This document shows positions 44,480-58,295 of a stretch of DNA of 64,000 bases, in pieces (within the stretch, counting starts at the first letter, position 1; each line of letters starts with the position of its first letter). Source of the DNA: Augochlora pura. Taxonomy: Eukaryota > Arthropoda > Insecta > Hymenoptera > Halictidae. The notes beneath the pieces are model-generated. The model was not told the origin of the DNA. It ran no database searches and was given only the letters and a program-made list of their open reading frames with translations. The DNA lies in contig NC_135773.1 in NCBI RefSeq assembly GCF_028453695.1, forward strand, positions 10,788,001 to 10,852,000, given 5' to 3'. The position numbers and the translations under genes are program-made.

Positions 44480-47199
44480 GTATTTTTTTAATCTTAGCAA
44501 TTCGAAGAAAAACGAAGTTGAGTTCACTTTCATTAATAATGTCTACACGGTATTTGTTCGAAGTAAAAATGTTCATAAATCGCGTGAAACAATAGTCAAA
44601 TAAAAATGTGTTCCTTTTTCCATTGAAAACGACCCAGGAATATTCTTAAATTATTCCAACGTCTCTTCCATCCTGTATTTCTCTTATCAGCGTTTGGAAT
44701 AGATGCACAGAACCCGCGGTCTGGTAATGAAACGGGCAAAGGAATTTCGAAAGAGGTCTGCGATCGTGAGAAGACACTTTGTATAGAGTGAAAATAGCGG
44801 ATACTACGAGGCTGAAGGAAAAGATGGTCCGAGCCCGGTGGCTTTCCGAGTCTCGGAGACCGAGAAAGCGAATTCACTTTCGAGTGACACGCTTCCATAG
44901 TCTTGAGACCCGGAGTGGCCCGACTATAGGCCGGCTCTTTCCGTCGTCGTTTCACTTTCTCTCGAAGTGCAATTCCCCGGCCGGCTGGCTGCTCCCGTCC
45001 CGCGCGCCCGCACCATCGCCACCCAAGCAGTACTAACAGCATTATGCAAATGAGATGGTTCCGCCAGCACGAAAACGTTGGAACCCCATTCAAGATACTT
45101 CCCCATCCGTCGCAAAAACCGAGGTTTCGCTTCAGCCCGAGTGTATCCTGATAAAGTCCCGCAGACAAGGGAGAAAGGAGAGCAAACCCTTCCCCCCCCC
45201 CCCATCCCACCCACGCCGCGTCCTGCTCGCTCTTTCAGCTCTCCGCCGGGACTATTTGCGATGTTTCGATTTTTCAAACAGTCCTGGAGAAAATAGGCGA
45301 GCGTCCGGATCGACGCCGTGCGCGCTACCTGAAAAAGTACTCCGAGCCAAGCCCCCACGGGCTTTCTTTTGTCAAGAGCTTCGGGAATGGCGTGTCGATC
45401 GCCACTCCTTTCAAAGGCAAACTAGAAGACGTTTGTCTTTGACTCTGACTCTGTTAATAAACGCGTCGGCGATCTAGCGGTGTCGCGGTAATGGAACACG
45501 GGGGGTGCGAACGCGGTATGCGACGCGTCTGCTCGGGGTCGATAACCGCGTCCGTTGTTAATTTATTGCGAAACATATTGGCGGCGATATATATATGCGA
45601 CTTCTCGGTTCGCGTTAAGACGCCTCGCATGTTTCGGTGGCCAAAGCTATCTACCAAAATTACCTTTTCACTCGATGGTGTTGAAATACAGCGCCGTGTA
45701 CAACTTGACGCGGTTAGGTTCCCTCGATCGTGGTCAAAAGGTTTGGTCAAAGGTACACTGAGTCAACACGATTCTCGTTTACCTTTTAACCCTCGCAAGG
45801 CGGTTGCCTTATCAATTAGGATCGAGAGTATTTAAATCGTTCACTTAAGTACTCGATCGTTGGCAATTAAATAAAATAAATTGTTATTACATTAGGAACA
45901 ACGGAAAGACTAATTAGAAGCATCTTAAAAAATACGCTTTGAAAAATAGCTGAATAAAGCTTAGAATTGTTATTAAGATCATCAATAACACAGATATAAC
46001 AACTTGTTAAAGAAATTGAGGAAACATAGTTTTTTATTTTTTTTTTTACAATTCTAATTCATTTCAATTTTTGAAAGCAACTTTTTAGCTAATGTCTAGT
46101 AATCTCCATAATGCCTTATAAAAATTGAGACCGCTTGTCCATGTAATAAGAAGTTATTCCGTTTTAAAAGCGGTATGAAAGTTTCTTTGGACCTTTCGTA
46201 TATCTATAGCGCATGGAGAGTACGTATAATAGTATATAATATAGTAAAGTATACATGTAAATAATATATAAAGTGTATATTTTTGTGTTGCATACTGGCG
46301 TATCAATACGAATTGATGTTCTACAATTGTTATTACGTGAATGAAACCTTCCAGCCCGTTGGCACCGTGTATACTTCTACACGTTGTTTACAATGAAACA
46401 TCCTATATTCTCCATTTAAACAATTGCTTCTTTAAAATCACATTTGAAGACTCTACACATACTCTCGACAGACGAGAATTTCGAGGATGGCTAAATAAAA
46501 GGGACTAACAATTTTTCGCACTACTGCACTGTTTATTACTCGATCACTTAGTTGATTAAGAACTCCGTAATAACGGAGTGCACTTTTTGTCAACGTCATC
46601 TTCAGTAGACGTTCTCTGACGAACGTAATAGCAGCAAGGGACCTCTTCTCCCGTAAAACAGCCGACGTCGGCCTCGAAGAAAGTAGCCAAGTTCCGAACA
46701 AAGCGATATCGAATTGAATTAGCGACACGGCTAATACTTCGGGAAACCTCGTTCTGCGCAGCTTTCTTTTTCTCCTGATACATTTCTGGAACTTTCCGAG
46801 TGCCGCGCAACGCCGGTTGAAAGCTGCCGAGGACACGGATCGGAAAAGATTTCGCGGGAAAGCGAGGGTGGCCTGCGTTTGACAGTCCGCCGGGTGGACA
46901 ACGGAAGTCCGCGAATTGAAAGCGACCGATGAAAGAGGTCCCGGCAGTCGCATCGCGGGACTGCAGCTCGTCCGAGGAGCCGCGAACTCTTACAGACGTT
47001 TGCGAATCGGTTCATCGAAGATTTCCGATGATGATTGGCAACTTTGTGATATCGAATTATGCTAATCCTTGGAGACGCTCCTCTCGCGTACCTGTTCGAG
47101 AGATACGATTGGTAGAAGCTTATTGTGATTCGCCTGCGAACATTTATGTAAAATACGAATTAACCGAGTGAATAGTAAGAAATAAAAAAAAAAAGTGAA
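44480..47199. other. CpG blocks 44700-45840 and 46600-47140
   Basis: Overlapping long frames on both strands (204 codons minus at 44596-45210, 144 minus, 140 plus, 166 minus at 46453-46953) come from stop-poor GC-rich DNA. None has a recognisable domain, start context or splice structure. 44329-44450 ends in ttcgcatgttctcagtctaa and could be a further family-2 relic after family-1 copy 9. Confidence 0.45.
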
Positions 47200-47334
47200 A
47201 ATGTCATTTCAATTTTAAGAATCGCAGTATCTTGAAAATAACGAAACAATGTCTTTACATTCTTCTATTGTCTTTTCAGTTTCGTATTCGACTTATTAAT
47301 TTTTATCACTGATGCTTAAAATCCGTAGCCTGAT
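47200..47334 (-). repeat. Family-2 repeat, copy H (minus strand)
   Basis: Read on the minus strand it starts caggctacggattttaagca, then has caatagaagaatgtaaagac and attgtttcgttattttcaag, matching the first two thirds of copy A. It fades before the distal end. The poly-A stretch at 47185-47195 next to it looks incidental. Confidence 0.4.
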
Positions 47335-50300
47335 TGTATTAGAATTTATTGCAGGAATCATTAGATTGCGAGTTATTAATTGCAAATTTCTGAAACGTGC
47401 GCTTTTCGTTTTCGGGTTACGAAGGTTAAACATTAACGACGCAGTTAATGAGTCCTTGGTCATGTGTCGCCGGTTAACGAGGCAGCATTGTGACTGGCGC
47501 ATGAATAAGAAACGCGGGGATCGTTACAGGAAGTCCAGAATTCGAGAACGTTGCTTGAAACAATAAAATCATCGTTATGGAAGCCGTCTGGACTTGAAAA
47601 TTAGACCGGTCGCCAGGCTATAATAATCCACTGTTCTTTTAAAATTGTTTAATTATCATGGCCGAAGTGCGCGACGTACTCGCTGCGAAATATGAATCTT
47701 TGAAAACTGGATTGCCAAAAATAATCATTCACCTGACCTCTGCTGCAGGTCATTCTTTTAAATAGGGTACATCAGTGAATAACAATGCCCTTCAATACTC
47801 GAAAAAAATGACTTGAAACTAAACAAAATTCTTCTCATATATATCTTTATATCAGCAAAAATAACAATGATATTTCAATCTGCAGACACAAAGAAATGGT
47901 ATAAAAAATCGTCAGAAACTTATTCATTTTCACAATTCTTGTTATTTACTATATCTTCCGACTGCACCGATTCTATTACTAGTTCAATATTCTCGTCTAA
48001 TGGCTGAACCCATTCACGATAACGAAATTAAAACGCTACCGTAGAAAACATGCCGAGTTTACATCTGTTTACATTCGTAATACCTGGTTCACGCAATTGA
48101 AGGTACGCTCTGTAGTAGTTCAGGTAGTAGGAGTTCAGTAGAAGTTCACTACAACGGGCATTGTCTACACTTTCATTCGACGAAATGGAGTTTCTACTCT
48201 TATGAGAATAAAAATAAGTCTACAACAAAGACAACACTGCTAAACGAGAACGATACAAATCGGAACACAAAGGACAAAAACATGCACGACAATGGCGCGC
48301 TGTACCGTAGACACGTATCCGCGGCACGCGCTGGTAGATCCCGGTTGGCGCGCGAAACTTTTGCTTGTTATCCTGCGAAAGTGATACAAGCGAGGCCGAT
48401 AATACGGGAGGCGTTATAAACAGCTCGATTTCTCTGTCCGAAGAAGGGTGCATGGGAATGAGGAGGGCGATATAACTCACGTCCCAACTTGCTCTCAACC
48501 CTTCCTCGACGCGACGCTTCGAAAGTTATCATCCCTCGTGGGCGGAAGGAGCAGGCCATCGCCGGTTTCTCGGCGCGGGGACGCATCGATTTCCATAAAG
48601 ATCGCGAGAAAAAGTGTTTGAAAGATGACGGAAGCGCCGACTAGCCGGCTGCTTCACCTTGAAATGGACGAGACGGTCCGAGGCCGGCACGATGCGAAGA
48701 AAGGGTACTGGAATAAGCGAGGCTGAAGGGCCGGACCCTGGCGAGGACGGTTTACGAGCAACCGGAGGGCCGAGTCGGTTTATCGAGTCCCGACCGGCAG
48801 GGCTATTCAATGAACAGCCGTTTAGACCAGGCGTAGTATTGTCGGACCAGACATCACGGAAATTCGACTTTCACCCTCCCACGCCACCACCCTCCCTCGA
48901 CCCGGTCCCCGAACTTTCAACGTTACCGGGCGACACGTGGAAATGTCTGGCAGACCACGGCGTCACACCTTTCGTCGAAGTAGATTCTCATGCATCTTTG
49001 ATGCAAGTCTGCCCTCCTCCTCCACCTGCCGCGCCGCGCCGCGTGTCCCGGCTCGCTGCGTACGTGGCTTGGACACCCAAGAGGTTTCCCGTGCGAGGAC
49101 ACTCGAGTTTATGCCGGCGGCGGGTGTCGCCGATAGGGATTCCGTTGATTCCACCGTTTCGCCCGTTTTTACTACTGTTCCGCTTCTCGGGGACGGCATA
49201 TTTTTGCCAACCGAACTTGATCTGTCCTTCGAACCTTGCTCTACTCGGACCTGCCGAGCCAGATCTTCGCCAGAGTTCTCCGCGAGTCTGCTACGAATTG
49301 CGCTTGATATCTTGACTGGGGGTCACCACGGTTTTCTTCCGCAGCTGCTCTCATCGGAACTGCATTACTTTCCAGTGAATCGGTAGTATAATCGGACCTT
49401 GTCCGCTGCTTTACTTCATCGACGATTAACGGAAGACTGCTCAACAATTCGATGATCGTACCAACGACTTCTAAATATCCATAAGATCAAAGTATTTTAT
49501 TTAACCAAATTAAGATTGGAAAGCTGATTCGTATAACATTGTAATTACACTTTCAGCAGACTTATGTTTTGTGTAATCGAATTGGCAAACTGTAACAAGT
49601 TGGTGTAACAATTAATTTTTAACATATGGCGTCACAGACGAGTGAGTAAATTCCTTTCTTCAAGCTTTAATTCTAATATCTAAATAATAAATTCAGTCTT
49701 GTTCTTATTTGCACGTTATTCTTATTTCACGTAAAGAGCATCAAATGAATTTTGTGAATATAATTATTCAAGACTGTAACATATAATACGATATTTCGAG
49801 AATTTATAGCTTTTCTTTTATGATATTTTAGTTTTATTTTATGAGAATGTACAATGTTTTTGATACGATAAATACAATGAGTATAACAGCGTATGCTAGC
49901 GAGACTGGTTGCGAACGTTTAAGCAATACGTGTTAGTCACTTTTCGAGTTCGCTAGGCTCAGTGGCAATTAATTCCCCTCCGCGACTGCCTCCATTATAG
50001 CGCACCCTCGAGAAGAGAGATCATAAGACTTCATAATTTCAATAATCGTGAAAGAAAAAGCCCCGGGACCGGCAATTCGTGGATCCGGCGTTAACGCTTA
50101 TCTCCCGTAGGCTAGCAGCGTAACACGAAAACGTGCGCTCATGAGCTGCACGCCGAAGATTGCAGTGGCGCGTTGGTCCGCGTAAATTGCTCGTAACGCG
50201 TATCTCCTAGGATCTCGCGGGAGATTGCACAGCTGAAGTCCGTTCGAAAGCCGGTATCAATTTTCAAGGAACCGTTCTCGTCCGCGCGTTAACGCGCCCG

Positions 50301-51264
50301 GCGAAGCTCCACCGCTCCACCGCTTCGGCGGCGGCGCACGGCGATCTTATCGCCGGTTCCCGGTAGTCGCCGGTAATTAGACGCCGCAAATTATTATTCT
50401 GGAGCTCGGTCGAAATTTATGGGGGCGTCGCTCGCAGCTCCACGAGCCGATGCCGCATGATAAACTTTCCTCTCGTGGCCGGACGAATTCGCGCGGCCAA
50501 CTTGTCCCGCCGAGAGTGCGCCCTCCCCTCGCCTTCCTTTTTCCCCCCCCCCCTCCGCGGAATCGGAACGCTTCCCCGGTCGTCGGGAAGATTATTATAC
50601 GTTGCCCGCACCGTTAAAAGTCAGCCACTTGGCTATTCTCTGCGGGCCGCGAACAATTAGATGGAATTAATTATCTCGGATCACCGCGGCTTTCCATTCG
50701 TCGCGCCGATCCCCTTTCGTTGGCCCACATAATAAGACGGGGATCCGAACTTCGAGCTGGCCGTCGAAGTTCCGTAATCGGACGGAATCAGCCTGCCAAC
50801 AACTTCCGCGCTCTCTCTGGCCGCGTTTCACGAGGTGCCGGTGCCAAACTTCATCTTTTGATAGAAGGCTGACGGTCCGCGGAAAGTAAGAGTTGGCCAG
50901 TCGATCTCCCAAAAGTAACACCGCAGGATGTTTTTGTCTGTTATGCTGCTGTACCTTGGATCGCTTGCACTCGCGCTAAGTGGTTTCTTGTTCTTCTTCT
51001 TCTAGCACTGGTTTTTATTTTTATATCTTTTATTCAGTGACAGGAACGTAGATATCGCAATTAATAGGGGATCTCTCCTGTTGACATAACAAATTCTATT
51101 CGTCCTGTATTCATGACAAAGAACTTTTGATATATGAATTCGATATTATCCATGTACGTTGTACGTTTAAGTAGATCTCGAACACTCATGTTTCCTTGAT
51201 CAGTGCAGATCGTCGAAATTCTATACATTGAATAACAATCAATATGTACACAGTGTAGTTGTAA
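47335..51264. other. CpG blocks 48300-49430 and 49990-50920
   Basis: The longest open frame of the window (218 codons, 48659-49315 plus) is here, overlapped by a 149-codon frame in another register. Its peptide is proline/arginine/serine-rich with no domain, as expected for stop-poor GC-rich DNA. The spacer 49440-49980 is AT-rich and empty. Confidence 0.45.
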
Positions 51265-51428
51265 TTAGATCGTGAATGATATGCATTTATATAAAAAAGT
51301 AGATTGAAATATAAAATACTACAAAGCTTTAGAAGAATTTCAGACTGTTCTTACATTGTTCTCATGAATGAAAATGTGACGGCTCATTCGTCAGCATAAT
51401 CTCTCGTTTACAGCATAATCTGGCCTCT
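51265..51428 (+). repeat. Family-2 repeat, copy E (diverged)
   Basis: It contains gatatgcatttatataaaaa, gtagattgaaatataaaata and agctttagaagaatttcaga in the order of copy A. It ends near tttacagcataatctggcct. Both ends are eroded, so the limits are approximate. It is non-coding. Confidence 0.4.
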
Positions 51429-54400
51429 GATATCAAATTGACACAATGTTAACGTTAATGTTAAATTCTTTCTGTAAGAATGAAACTCTAAGAGGTGAGA
51501 CTAATTTCTACGTTGATTATCCACGTTGTTCAGAACTAATGAAACGATCTATAGAAGAAAATACTTTAATTAAAGTGCGAGGTTTTTACATAAATTCGCC
51601 TGATAAACTGTCGATTTATGTAATAAATTTGCCACACAATCAATGCTTTTATTTTGTATAATTATTCACAGTCTAGTTACGGCAGGCTAAATTTAAATGA
51701 TTGATTAAATGTAGAGGTCAAACTAAACATCCTTTCATCTCCAACTTTGGATCGCCGCTACCACAAGGTGACTTGTGTTAAATAATTTCCCAAGATCTGC
51801 TGCATTTTCGCGACAAATCGATGCGTCTGGGTATCTCGGTAGCGTGCTTGTGCAAGGAAAAAATGAAAATTGCCTACGACGGTGTGTCTCTGGTGCGCGG
51901 GGTAAATCAAGACCGCGGAAGCGCGGATACTCGGGCGCGATTTATTTTCAAGCTCGAACGAACCCCTGCCACGGCTCCCGGTTGTCGCCATTCGTTTTCG
52001 ATGCTCCCCCCACCTCTCGTCTGCCGCCCGAGCTGAAATTATCATTTAGCCTGCGAGGCTAAAGCACACGTATCCTCGTTTAGTCTGCCGGGAGACAATT
52101 TACGACACTTTCCGCGGGCCCGCGCTTAATCCGCGCCTCCAGCCTCTCTCGAGTGGGTTCTCCCGGCTCGACAGTCGGCTCTCTACCAGCACCCGTCTAC
52201 CGTTGCCTTGTTGTTTTACAGCCGCGTGTACGTACCTAATATACGAATCGGGCTTAATCCCGGCCGCTAGTTCTGCAACGACGTAACGCGAGATCGCGGA
52301 TCTCTCTCCCTCCCTCTCTCCCTCTCGCTCTTTCTTTTGCACCCTAACCTCCTGAAGTTCAAAGACGCGCGAAGACTGATCTTCGTCCGTGAGACGACAA
52401 CTACGGAACGTTGTCTCTGCCCGCGCGCGCGGCTACCGTCGTAAACAAACAGATTCTAACGCAAATTAGCAAGTTCGTTGTAACGAGAAATATTTACAGA
52501 CTTAAGGGAACGCGCCGGCAACTCCGGGGTTTATTCTTCATCGTGATTAAGATTCCGAGTGATGATAGTTGGGGGACGTGTCTGCAGTATCAAGTTTCGG
52601 GTGTTCTAACAACGGTACAGCTGTCACTGCATATGGCAAATGGAAAATGGGAATGTAGTCGTTGTTTGCGGACTTCCTCGAACGAACGGTTCACTGTCCA
52701 ATCAGCTCAACTCAGTTCTTTAGATTTTTGTCATTTTTTTACAAAAAAAGTCGTATGTAGCGACTTGATATTCAATGTTGGATTTGTCTGTGATTTCCTT
52801 TGGGCACCGATCAATCTGAGACAATTCCTCGATTTCGTGGGCAAGTCAATAAATATTAAGTCATATCATCCTGCTACATAAATTAACAATTTCACTGTCA
52901 CTTCGGTCATATACGAGTAACATAATTTTATTAACAATCTTAGAAATGGATTTTTATAATAGCCTATTAAGTAAATCAAAATTGATTTGCTTCTACAAGA
53001 TTCTAAAGAACCATACACGTGTTTTCTGTAATAAATTTTCTCTTCTCTATTTTTTCATTTTAGGATAACTTGTTCTAGCTTCGTGTGATTTTTATAGATG
53101 TTGCTGTAACAGTAAACATATCGACCGAAGTTTTATTCTACTTTGTTTCTGTATCGTGATGGAGCGAAAATGTATAACACAAAAATGTATAATAATAATA
53201 GAAATAATAATAAATAGATAACAATATGGCACAATCGATAGGAACGGTTTACGACACTCGATCTGGCACATTATCCTATCGATTTCACATCACGCAGAGA
53301 TTCGTCCCTCCCCCAATACCATAATCCCAAAGGTAATCCTAAAATTCATAGGCCAAAAAACAGGACGCACCCTAACCTGCATTCATCGCTGTGCAAACAC
53401 TGGAACGAGTGCGTACGGCTTTGCGGTTTCTTTTTTTCGATCGCCGGCGTCGATTGCACGATCTAATTCAGCGAACCCATAATTATGTAAACGATTCCGG
53501 GCCGGTTAACGCCAGAAACGAAGCCGGTGTCGGCGATCGATGTAATTGAAACGGGCCACAAATCAACGTCGCCTGTCGCGTGTAGCTACACGTGCCGCGC
53601 GGATACGTCGGCCTATAACGCAATTTGTCTGCACGCTGCGCGCCGTGTCCGGCTTAAAGTGTTTTTCTTTCTTTTTTTTCCGTCAGAAAGTCATCGAAGA
53701 CCGGAACGCCCTTTATTAAGTGGAGCCCGAAGGGAGTAGGCCGTCGGCCCGTTCCCGAAATTTCCAGCTATTTTTCATCCCCTTTTCGAGCCTAACTCTC
53801 CGCGAAGGGTGGACGACTCTCGGCCGTTCTCTTTCCGACGAGACCCGCTTACCGCGTGTGCCGGCTCCTCGGTTTGGCAGTCTCGCCGAGTTATAAATGG
53901 CACCTACTTTTCAATCGCTCCCTTTAAGAGTCAATAAGTGTCGACGGATGATGTACAGTTCTATGCGGGACGTAATAAGGAGAACTTCGCGTTGCTCCAC
54001 TATGGTAGCTGCTAAGACAGACTTCGAATTTTCTGTCACTACTTTCACTCCATGCACTGAAACCGCAAGTCAGACACGTGATGATTTCTCCTAAAACGAA
54101 AAAAAATTTTCATTTAACAAGTGCTATTTTACTATTTCGCAAACCACGCGGTCTTAATCATATACAAAAATCTTGTAACAATTCGTAATCATAACTGCAG
54201 AGATTCTCAAACATTATAGAAACTATAGGGTGTTCTAATCTAGTTGGTAATCGACGCTGATACTTTTCTCTTTGTAACAAATTAGTAGCGAACGCAGCAA
54301 TTCTTGTAGCTGATGCAACAGATATTATTCTGACAGATTCATTAAATATCTTAACAGCATTAAATATAATATTAAACAACGATAGTCCCTCTAAATCGTT

Positions 54401-54600
54401 CCCTAGCCTTTCTTTTTAACCCTTTTATCAGCAGCTCGTAAACTTATTATAACATCAGAATTATATCAAATTGTGCTATACATCATAATGAATTGTTACA
54501 GTTTATTTAGATTTTTTAAAGTTACAAAAGTAATTCTTATCCTCTCTATTCTTACATTGTGAAATATATTGTCCAGATCTCGTGCACCTTCCACGGGCAC
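51429..54600. other. Non-coding; CpG blocks 51790-52460 and 53380-54080
   Basis: A 71-codon frame at 51446-51661 and a 156-codon frame at 52411-52881 were inspected. Both have moderate composition but no recognisable domain and no flanking splice signals I trust. The rest is AT-rich. Confidence 0.45.
52300..52338 (+). repeat. (CT)n/(CCCT)n tract
   Basis: Short CT and CCCT repeats at the edge of a CpG-rich block. Confidence 0.8.
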
Positions 54601-55029
54601 TGACGTGTCAGCGAAAATATGAGAATCTGAATATCGAGATCCTTCAGCGCTAAAATCGAACGTTTAATTTCCATTTCATAAACTCTTCGAAATCCGAAAA
54701 TGCACCGTAGAAAGTTTCCCGAATATCGCTAAACGCTCCCCCGATAGAAGGTTAAACGTATTAACGAATACTTAACCGCTTCTATCGTTGAAAATCAATT
54801 TCCGAGTGGTATCGATCCCCCCACTTCGTTTTCACGCCCTTTACACGTCACCGGCAATTTTATTCCGAAGTTCAAAGCGAGAGGCTCGAAACGGCCGACC
54901 GCGGAACCAGCTCTCTGTGGTCGTTCGAACATTTTAAATTCGTTCATCGCCAGGCCGGGCAACGGCTGAATCGTAAATAATCCTTTCGCGGCGTTTTCGC
55001 AGCTAACGCGGATGAGCCAGGTACTGAGC

Positions 55030-55063
55030 GGGTGTGAGCGCACGCACGCACACACACGCGCGC
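55030..55063 (+). repeat. CA/CG dinucleotide tract
   Basis: Alternating purine-pyrimidine run gagcgcacgcacgcacacac followed by acgcgcgcgc. It is a potential Z-DNA stretch at the edge of a CpG block. Confidence 0.7.
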
Positions 55064-56174
55064 GCCGGGGCCCCGCAACAATGCCGCATAATAAGCAACA
55101 TTGAAATTAGGCGGGCCACCAGGGTTTTAATATAAATTCATACGCGGCGCTGCCATGAATTATTCACGGCGTAATTTGGAAAAACAAACGACGAGTAAGC
55201 AGTCAGTGTATAGCGCCGGCTGCGATGGAGAGTGCCGGTGGTTTACGGACGCGTGGGAGGAAAGATGAACTATCGCGATGCAAACGGTTTACGCTGCAGT
55301 TATAGCGGTTGCGTATTCTGACAAACTAACTGATGAATATATCCGAGCCGCTCGTTAGACTAACGCGCGATGGTCAATTTACCTGGTAACGGGAACAAAA
55401 CCGTGAAACAAAGTTTCCGTCTAATTAATGTTGTTAACACGTTGCCCGCGCGTGCATAATTTCTTCATTGTTCCAACCGGCAACTCTTTCCGGACCATTA
55501 CGATTGAGAACGTTGTTCGGTGTCACTCGAATTAAAGTTCACTTAACCGGTTGATTATTGCAGTCTCTTTGAGAAACGTATCAGTTAATGTGATTATATT
55601 ATACATATAGATGATTCCCTTCAGATTTCAATTGATATACATTGATACGACTACTATATCGATTACCGTAAACCTTAAGAGGTAATATTTTTCAACAGTT
55701 ATCAAGATCTGGATAAAATACTCCAAGCCTATCGAAGTCTGTGCAAAAGTCAAACTTCTAAATAATTACCTCAACAATAGATTGCCATTGCGTCGCTTAG
55801 TCCTCGGTTCCTTCGCCCTTCTCGCCGTTGCCAGTGCCGCGTCGCTCGAACGACATCATCGGCGCGTTGCTATGATCCAGGAAACCCCGTTCCAGCTGTT
55901 GCACCGCATTGAAACAACGGGACAGAGGCGACGGGAACAAGAAAAGAGGAGCGCGCAGTTCTAACGACCGATGATAAATCTCACCTGCCGACGACTCGGA
56001 ATGGAATCGATGGTCGGCTGGGTCCACGGGGATGGTGTCGCCTGTGTCGACACGAGCGGAGAACGATATTCGAGCGGCGTTACAAGTCATCGGTTCGTAG
56101 ACGCCCTTTGAAGAAAAGGGCTCGACGCGCTCGCCCGTCTGAGAGACGGGTAAATTGCATCCCCGAGTTGCCCG

Positions 56175-56200
56175 CGTATACGTATACGTATACGTATACG
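56175..56200 (+). repeat. (CGTATA)4 hexamer repeat
   Basis: Four CGTATA units plus cg. The unit is self-complementary (tacgta), so the whole array is a palindrome. It gives tyrosine-threonine or tyrosine-valine runs in translated frames; these are not genes. Confidence 0.9.
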
Positions 56201-58295
56201 CGGCCAGGTCTTTTCGTCGGCAAACACGAAAGTGCACTCTCGCGAGTTGGGAACTCGCAAAATACCATTAGGAGCGCTGCTTGTCCCGTTTATTAAGAGT
56301 TATGATCGTACGAGACACTTATTAGCTTTCGCGTGCTCCGTAGCCGGCGCGCGGCATCGATGTCTCGCCGCTAACGCCCGTTCTTGAACTCTGACACGTG
56401 TTTTGTTCGAAAGACCGTATAGCCTCTAGAGTCGAATAATTAGCCGAAATTGGAAATGACGATACATCGGGCGTAATCATTTTATACGTTTACGTGTCGA
56501 CGATTGTCAGCCATGTTCCATTGTCGAAAGGAACGCGCTCGAGTTGCTGGCAAACGTGCAATAGTATCGAGGTTAATAATCTATCTCCCCGTCACACTGA
56601 TTTTAGTCGCAATTGTATTACGAGTTTCACGCATTTATGACAAAGATGCAGAGCTGTGATTTTAATGAAACGAAAGAGGAATGAAGATAAGCTCGTATTG
56701 TAAATTCGAGCACAACGTGATAAATTGCTAAACATGTTGCCATGCAGTTGGCCAAACATTCACTTAATGGGATTGGTTATTCGTTTATTCATTTGGGGAA
56801 ACATTCATTTTTGGAACAACAAAAACAAAAGCATAACGTATCAGTGTTGTTTTAAAGCTAGTAATACCGAATGCAACTGTACCAGGGTTATCGCTATCAG
56901 TATTTATGAGTGTGCGTGCCCCGTAAAATGTTGCATTATTGTACGCAATTGATAAATTTAATTGATAAATATAATTGATAAATATAATTGAATGGAATTG
57001 AACAAAAATTCTGTCGTCCAGGGAAGACAACTACAACGATTTCGACGTATGCTGCAGACGCGTGATCATCCCAAGTACCGTCGTTAGTTATAATGAAAAA
57101 TTACTTCGCATCCCCGAAAACAAATGTCGGGTCCGAGGTCATCGGAACAGTCTCCCTCAAAGCCAAGTTTACCGTATATTTATGCAGAGATTATCATCGG
57201 GGTGAAATCAGGTGGTTTGGAACATGACTTTTATTCACCTGGAGGGTTGGGTCCGGATCCCGGCCACTTTTGGCAGTTTAACGAGACAGTTGCTCGAACG
57301 TTGATCTACGTTTAGATATTTTTCTCATCAAGCCGGGACCACGGCGTGGCCGCTTAGGATAGCGTCGGGCGGATACGTAGCGGGACGTTAGGGGGTTCTG
57401 GCCGCGGAGTAACGCGGGAAGGACATATTTTTCTTGAAATTTGTCGCGGCTATCTGGCCAGCGGGATCTACCCTCGTGTATAATTCCCAGCCGCAGAAGC
57501 TGCAAATCTCGAGTCCTCTATCTCCCCGACAGGCCCCCCGTCCCCCTCCCCTCGCCCCGTTGGCCGTTCAGCCGCCCCGACACGCCCTCCCCCGAGGCTG
57601 ATATAAACGTTTAAGATTTCTGTGTTTACGCGCGCGGAGAGACGGATTCCGGCGACAATAAACGCGAGCTAAACACGCTCTTCGGTCCCCCCCCGCAGGA
57701 CCCGCGTTGCTCGGCCATACTGTTCTCCGTGTACGGGGCCCCCCTTGTCGTCGCGCGTTAAACGCATTTGTATTCCCATATTTTCTGCGGCACGGTTAAC
57801 CCGCTCGTAAGCCTAACATTCGGTGTTACCTCGCCCTTTTATGCCGCGTCCACACCGGAGAGAACAATTCGCGAGCCGATTGCCGACGAACGCAGATTAG
57901 TGATATTATGAGTATTATTACGAGCCACATACAGTTACAATCTTGTTCGATTTAAATTCATAGATAGTTACGAATGTGATGAATTGTTACAAATGCGTTC
58001 AGACACGCTTCGAGCTCGCGAACACTCTTTTCGATGTATCGCTTTCCGAACGAACACTGTTCCCAAAAGTGTTCACATGGCCAGCGAACCTCTGCTCGCG
58101 AGCTGTTCGCGAAGAACAGTGTGAACGCGGCATTATGCGCACGGTATTAGACGAACCTATAGTAGCGCGGCGTCTCCGCGGAAATTTACGGGGCCAGTTC
58201 ATGGCCCTGGATGAATTATGCGCACTCGCGATATTGGGGCGAAAGGTTATGAAGCCGGTATCGTAAGCGGAATATTTATAAACGTACTTCTTTAA

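Larger units (their letters stand above)
54601..58291. other. CpG-rich mosaic
   Basis: It contains the CA/CG tract, the CGTATA array and CpG blocks 54570-55560, 55790-56590 and 57060-58270. 55080-55180 (taataagcaacattgaaatt, ccatgaattattcacggcgt) is an AT-core-in-GC-context stretch of the sort often seen in conserved non-coding elements; this cannot be tested here. No gene recognised. Confidence 0.45.

Noticed and set aside
44596..45210. 204-codon minus-strand open frame
   Set aside because: No recognisable domain; spans a C12 run and overlaps long frames on the other strand. Explained by GC content.
45786..45812. TTAA followed by ccctcgcaaggcggttgcc
   Set aside because: Looked like an element end with a small palindrome, but the offset differs (7 nt) and no partner end exists.
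48659..49315. 218-codon plus-strand open frame, the longest in the window
   Set aside because: Proline/arginine/serine-rich peptide without domain, overlapped by a 149-codon frame in another register, in stop-poor CpG-rich DNA. No splice or start context supports it.
51446..51661. 71-codon frame with balanced composition
   Set aside because: Looks more coding-like than its neighbours but matches no family I know and is flanked by AT-rich DNA and a family-2 repeat.
52411..52881. 156-codon plus-strand frame with several cysteines
   Set aside because: Cysteines are not spaced as in a known finger or secreted domain; composition ordinary; no splice support.
55434..55460. ttaacacgttgcccgcgcg, similar to the 408-bp element end
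   Set aside because: Only ttaacacgtt is shared; no second terminus.
55782..55964. Signal-peptide-like start (PLRRLVLGSFALLAVASA)
   Set aside because: The frame begins at TTG, has no in-frame ATG back to the stop at 55683, and no downstream domain. Hydrophobic by chance.
56080..56296. Frames with YTYTYT or YVYVYV runs on both strands
   Set aside because: Translation of the CGTATA array.
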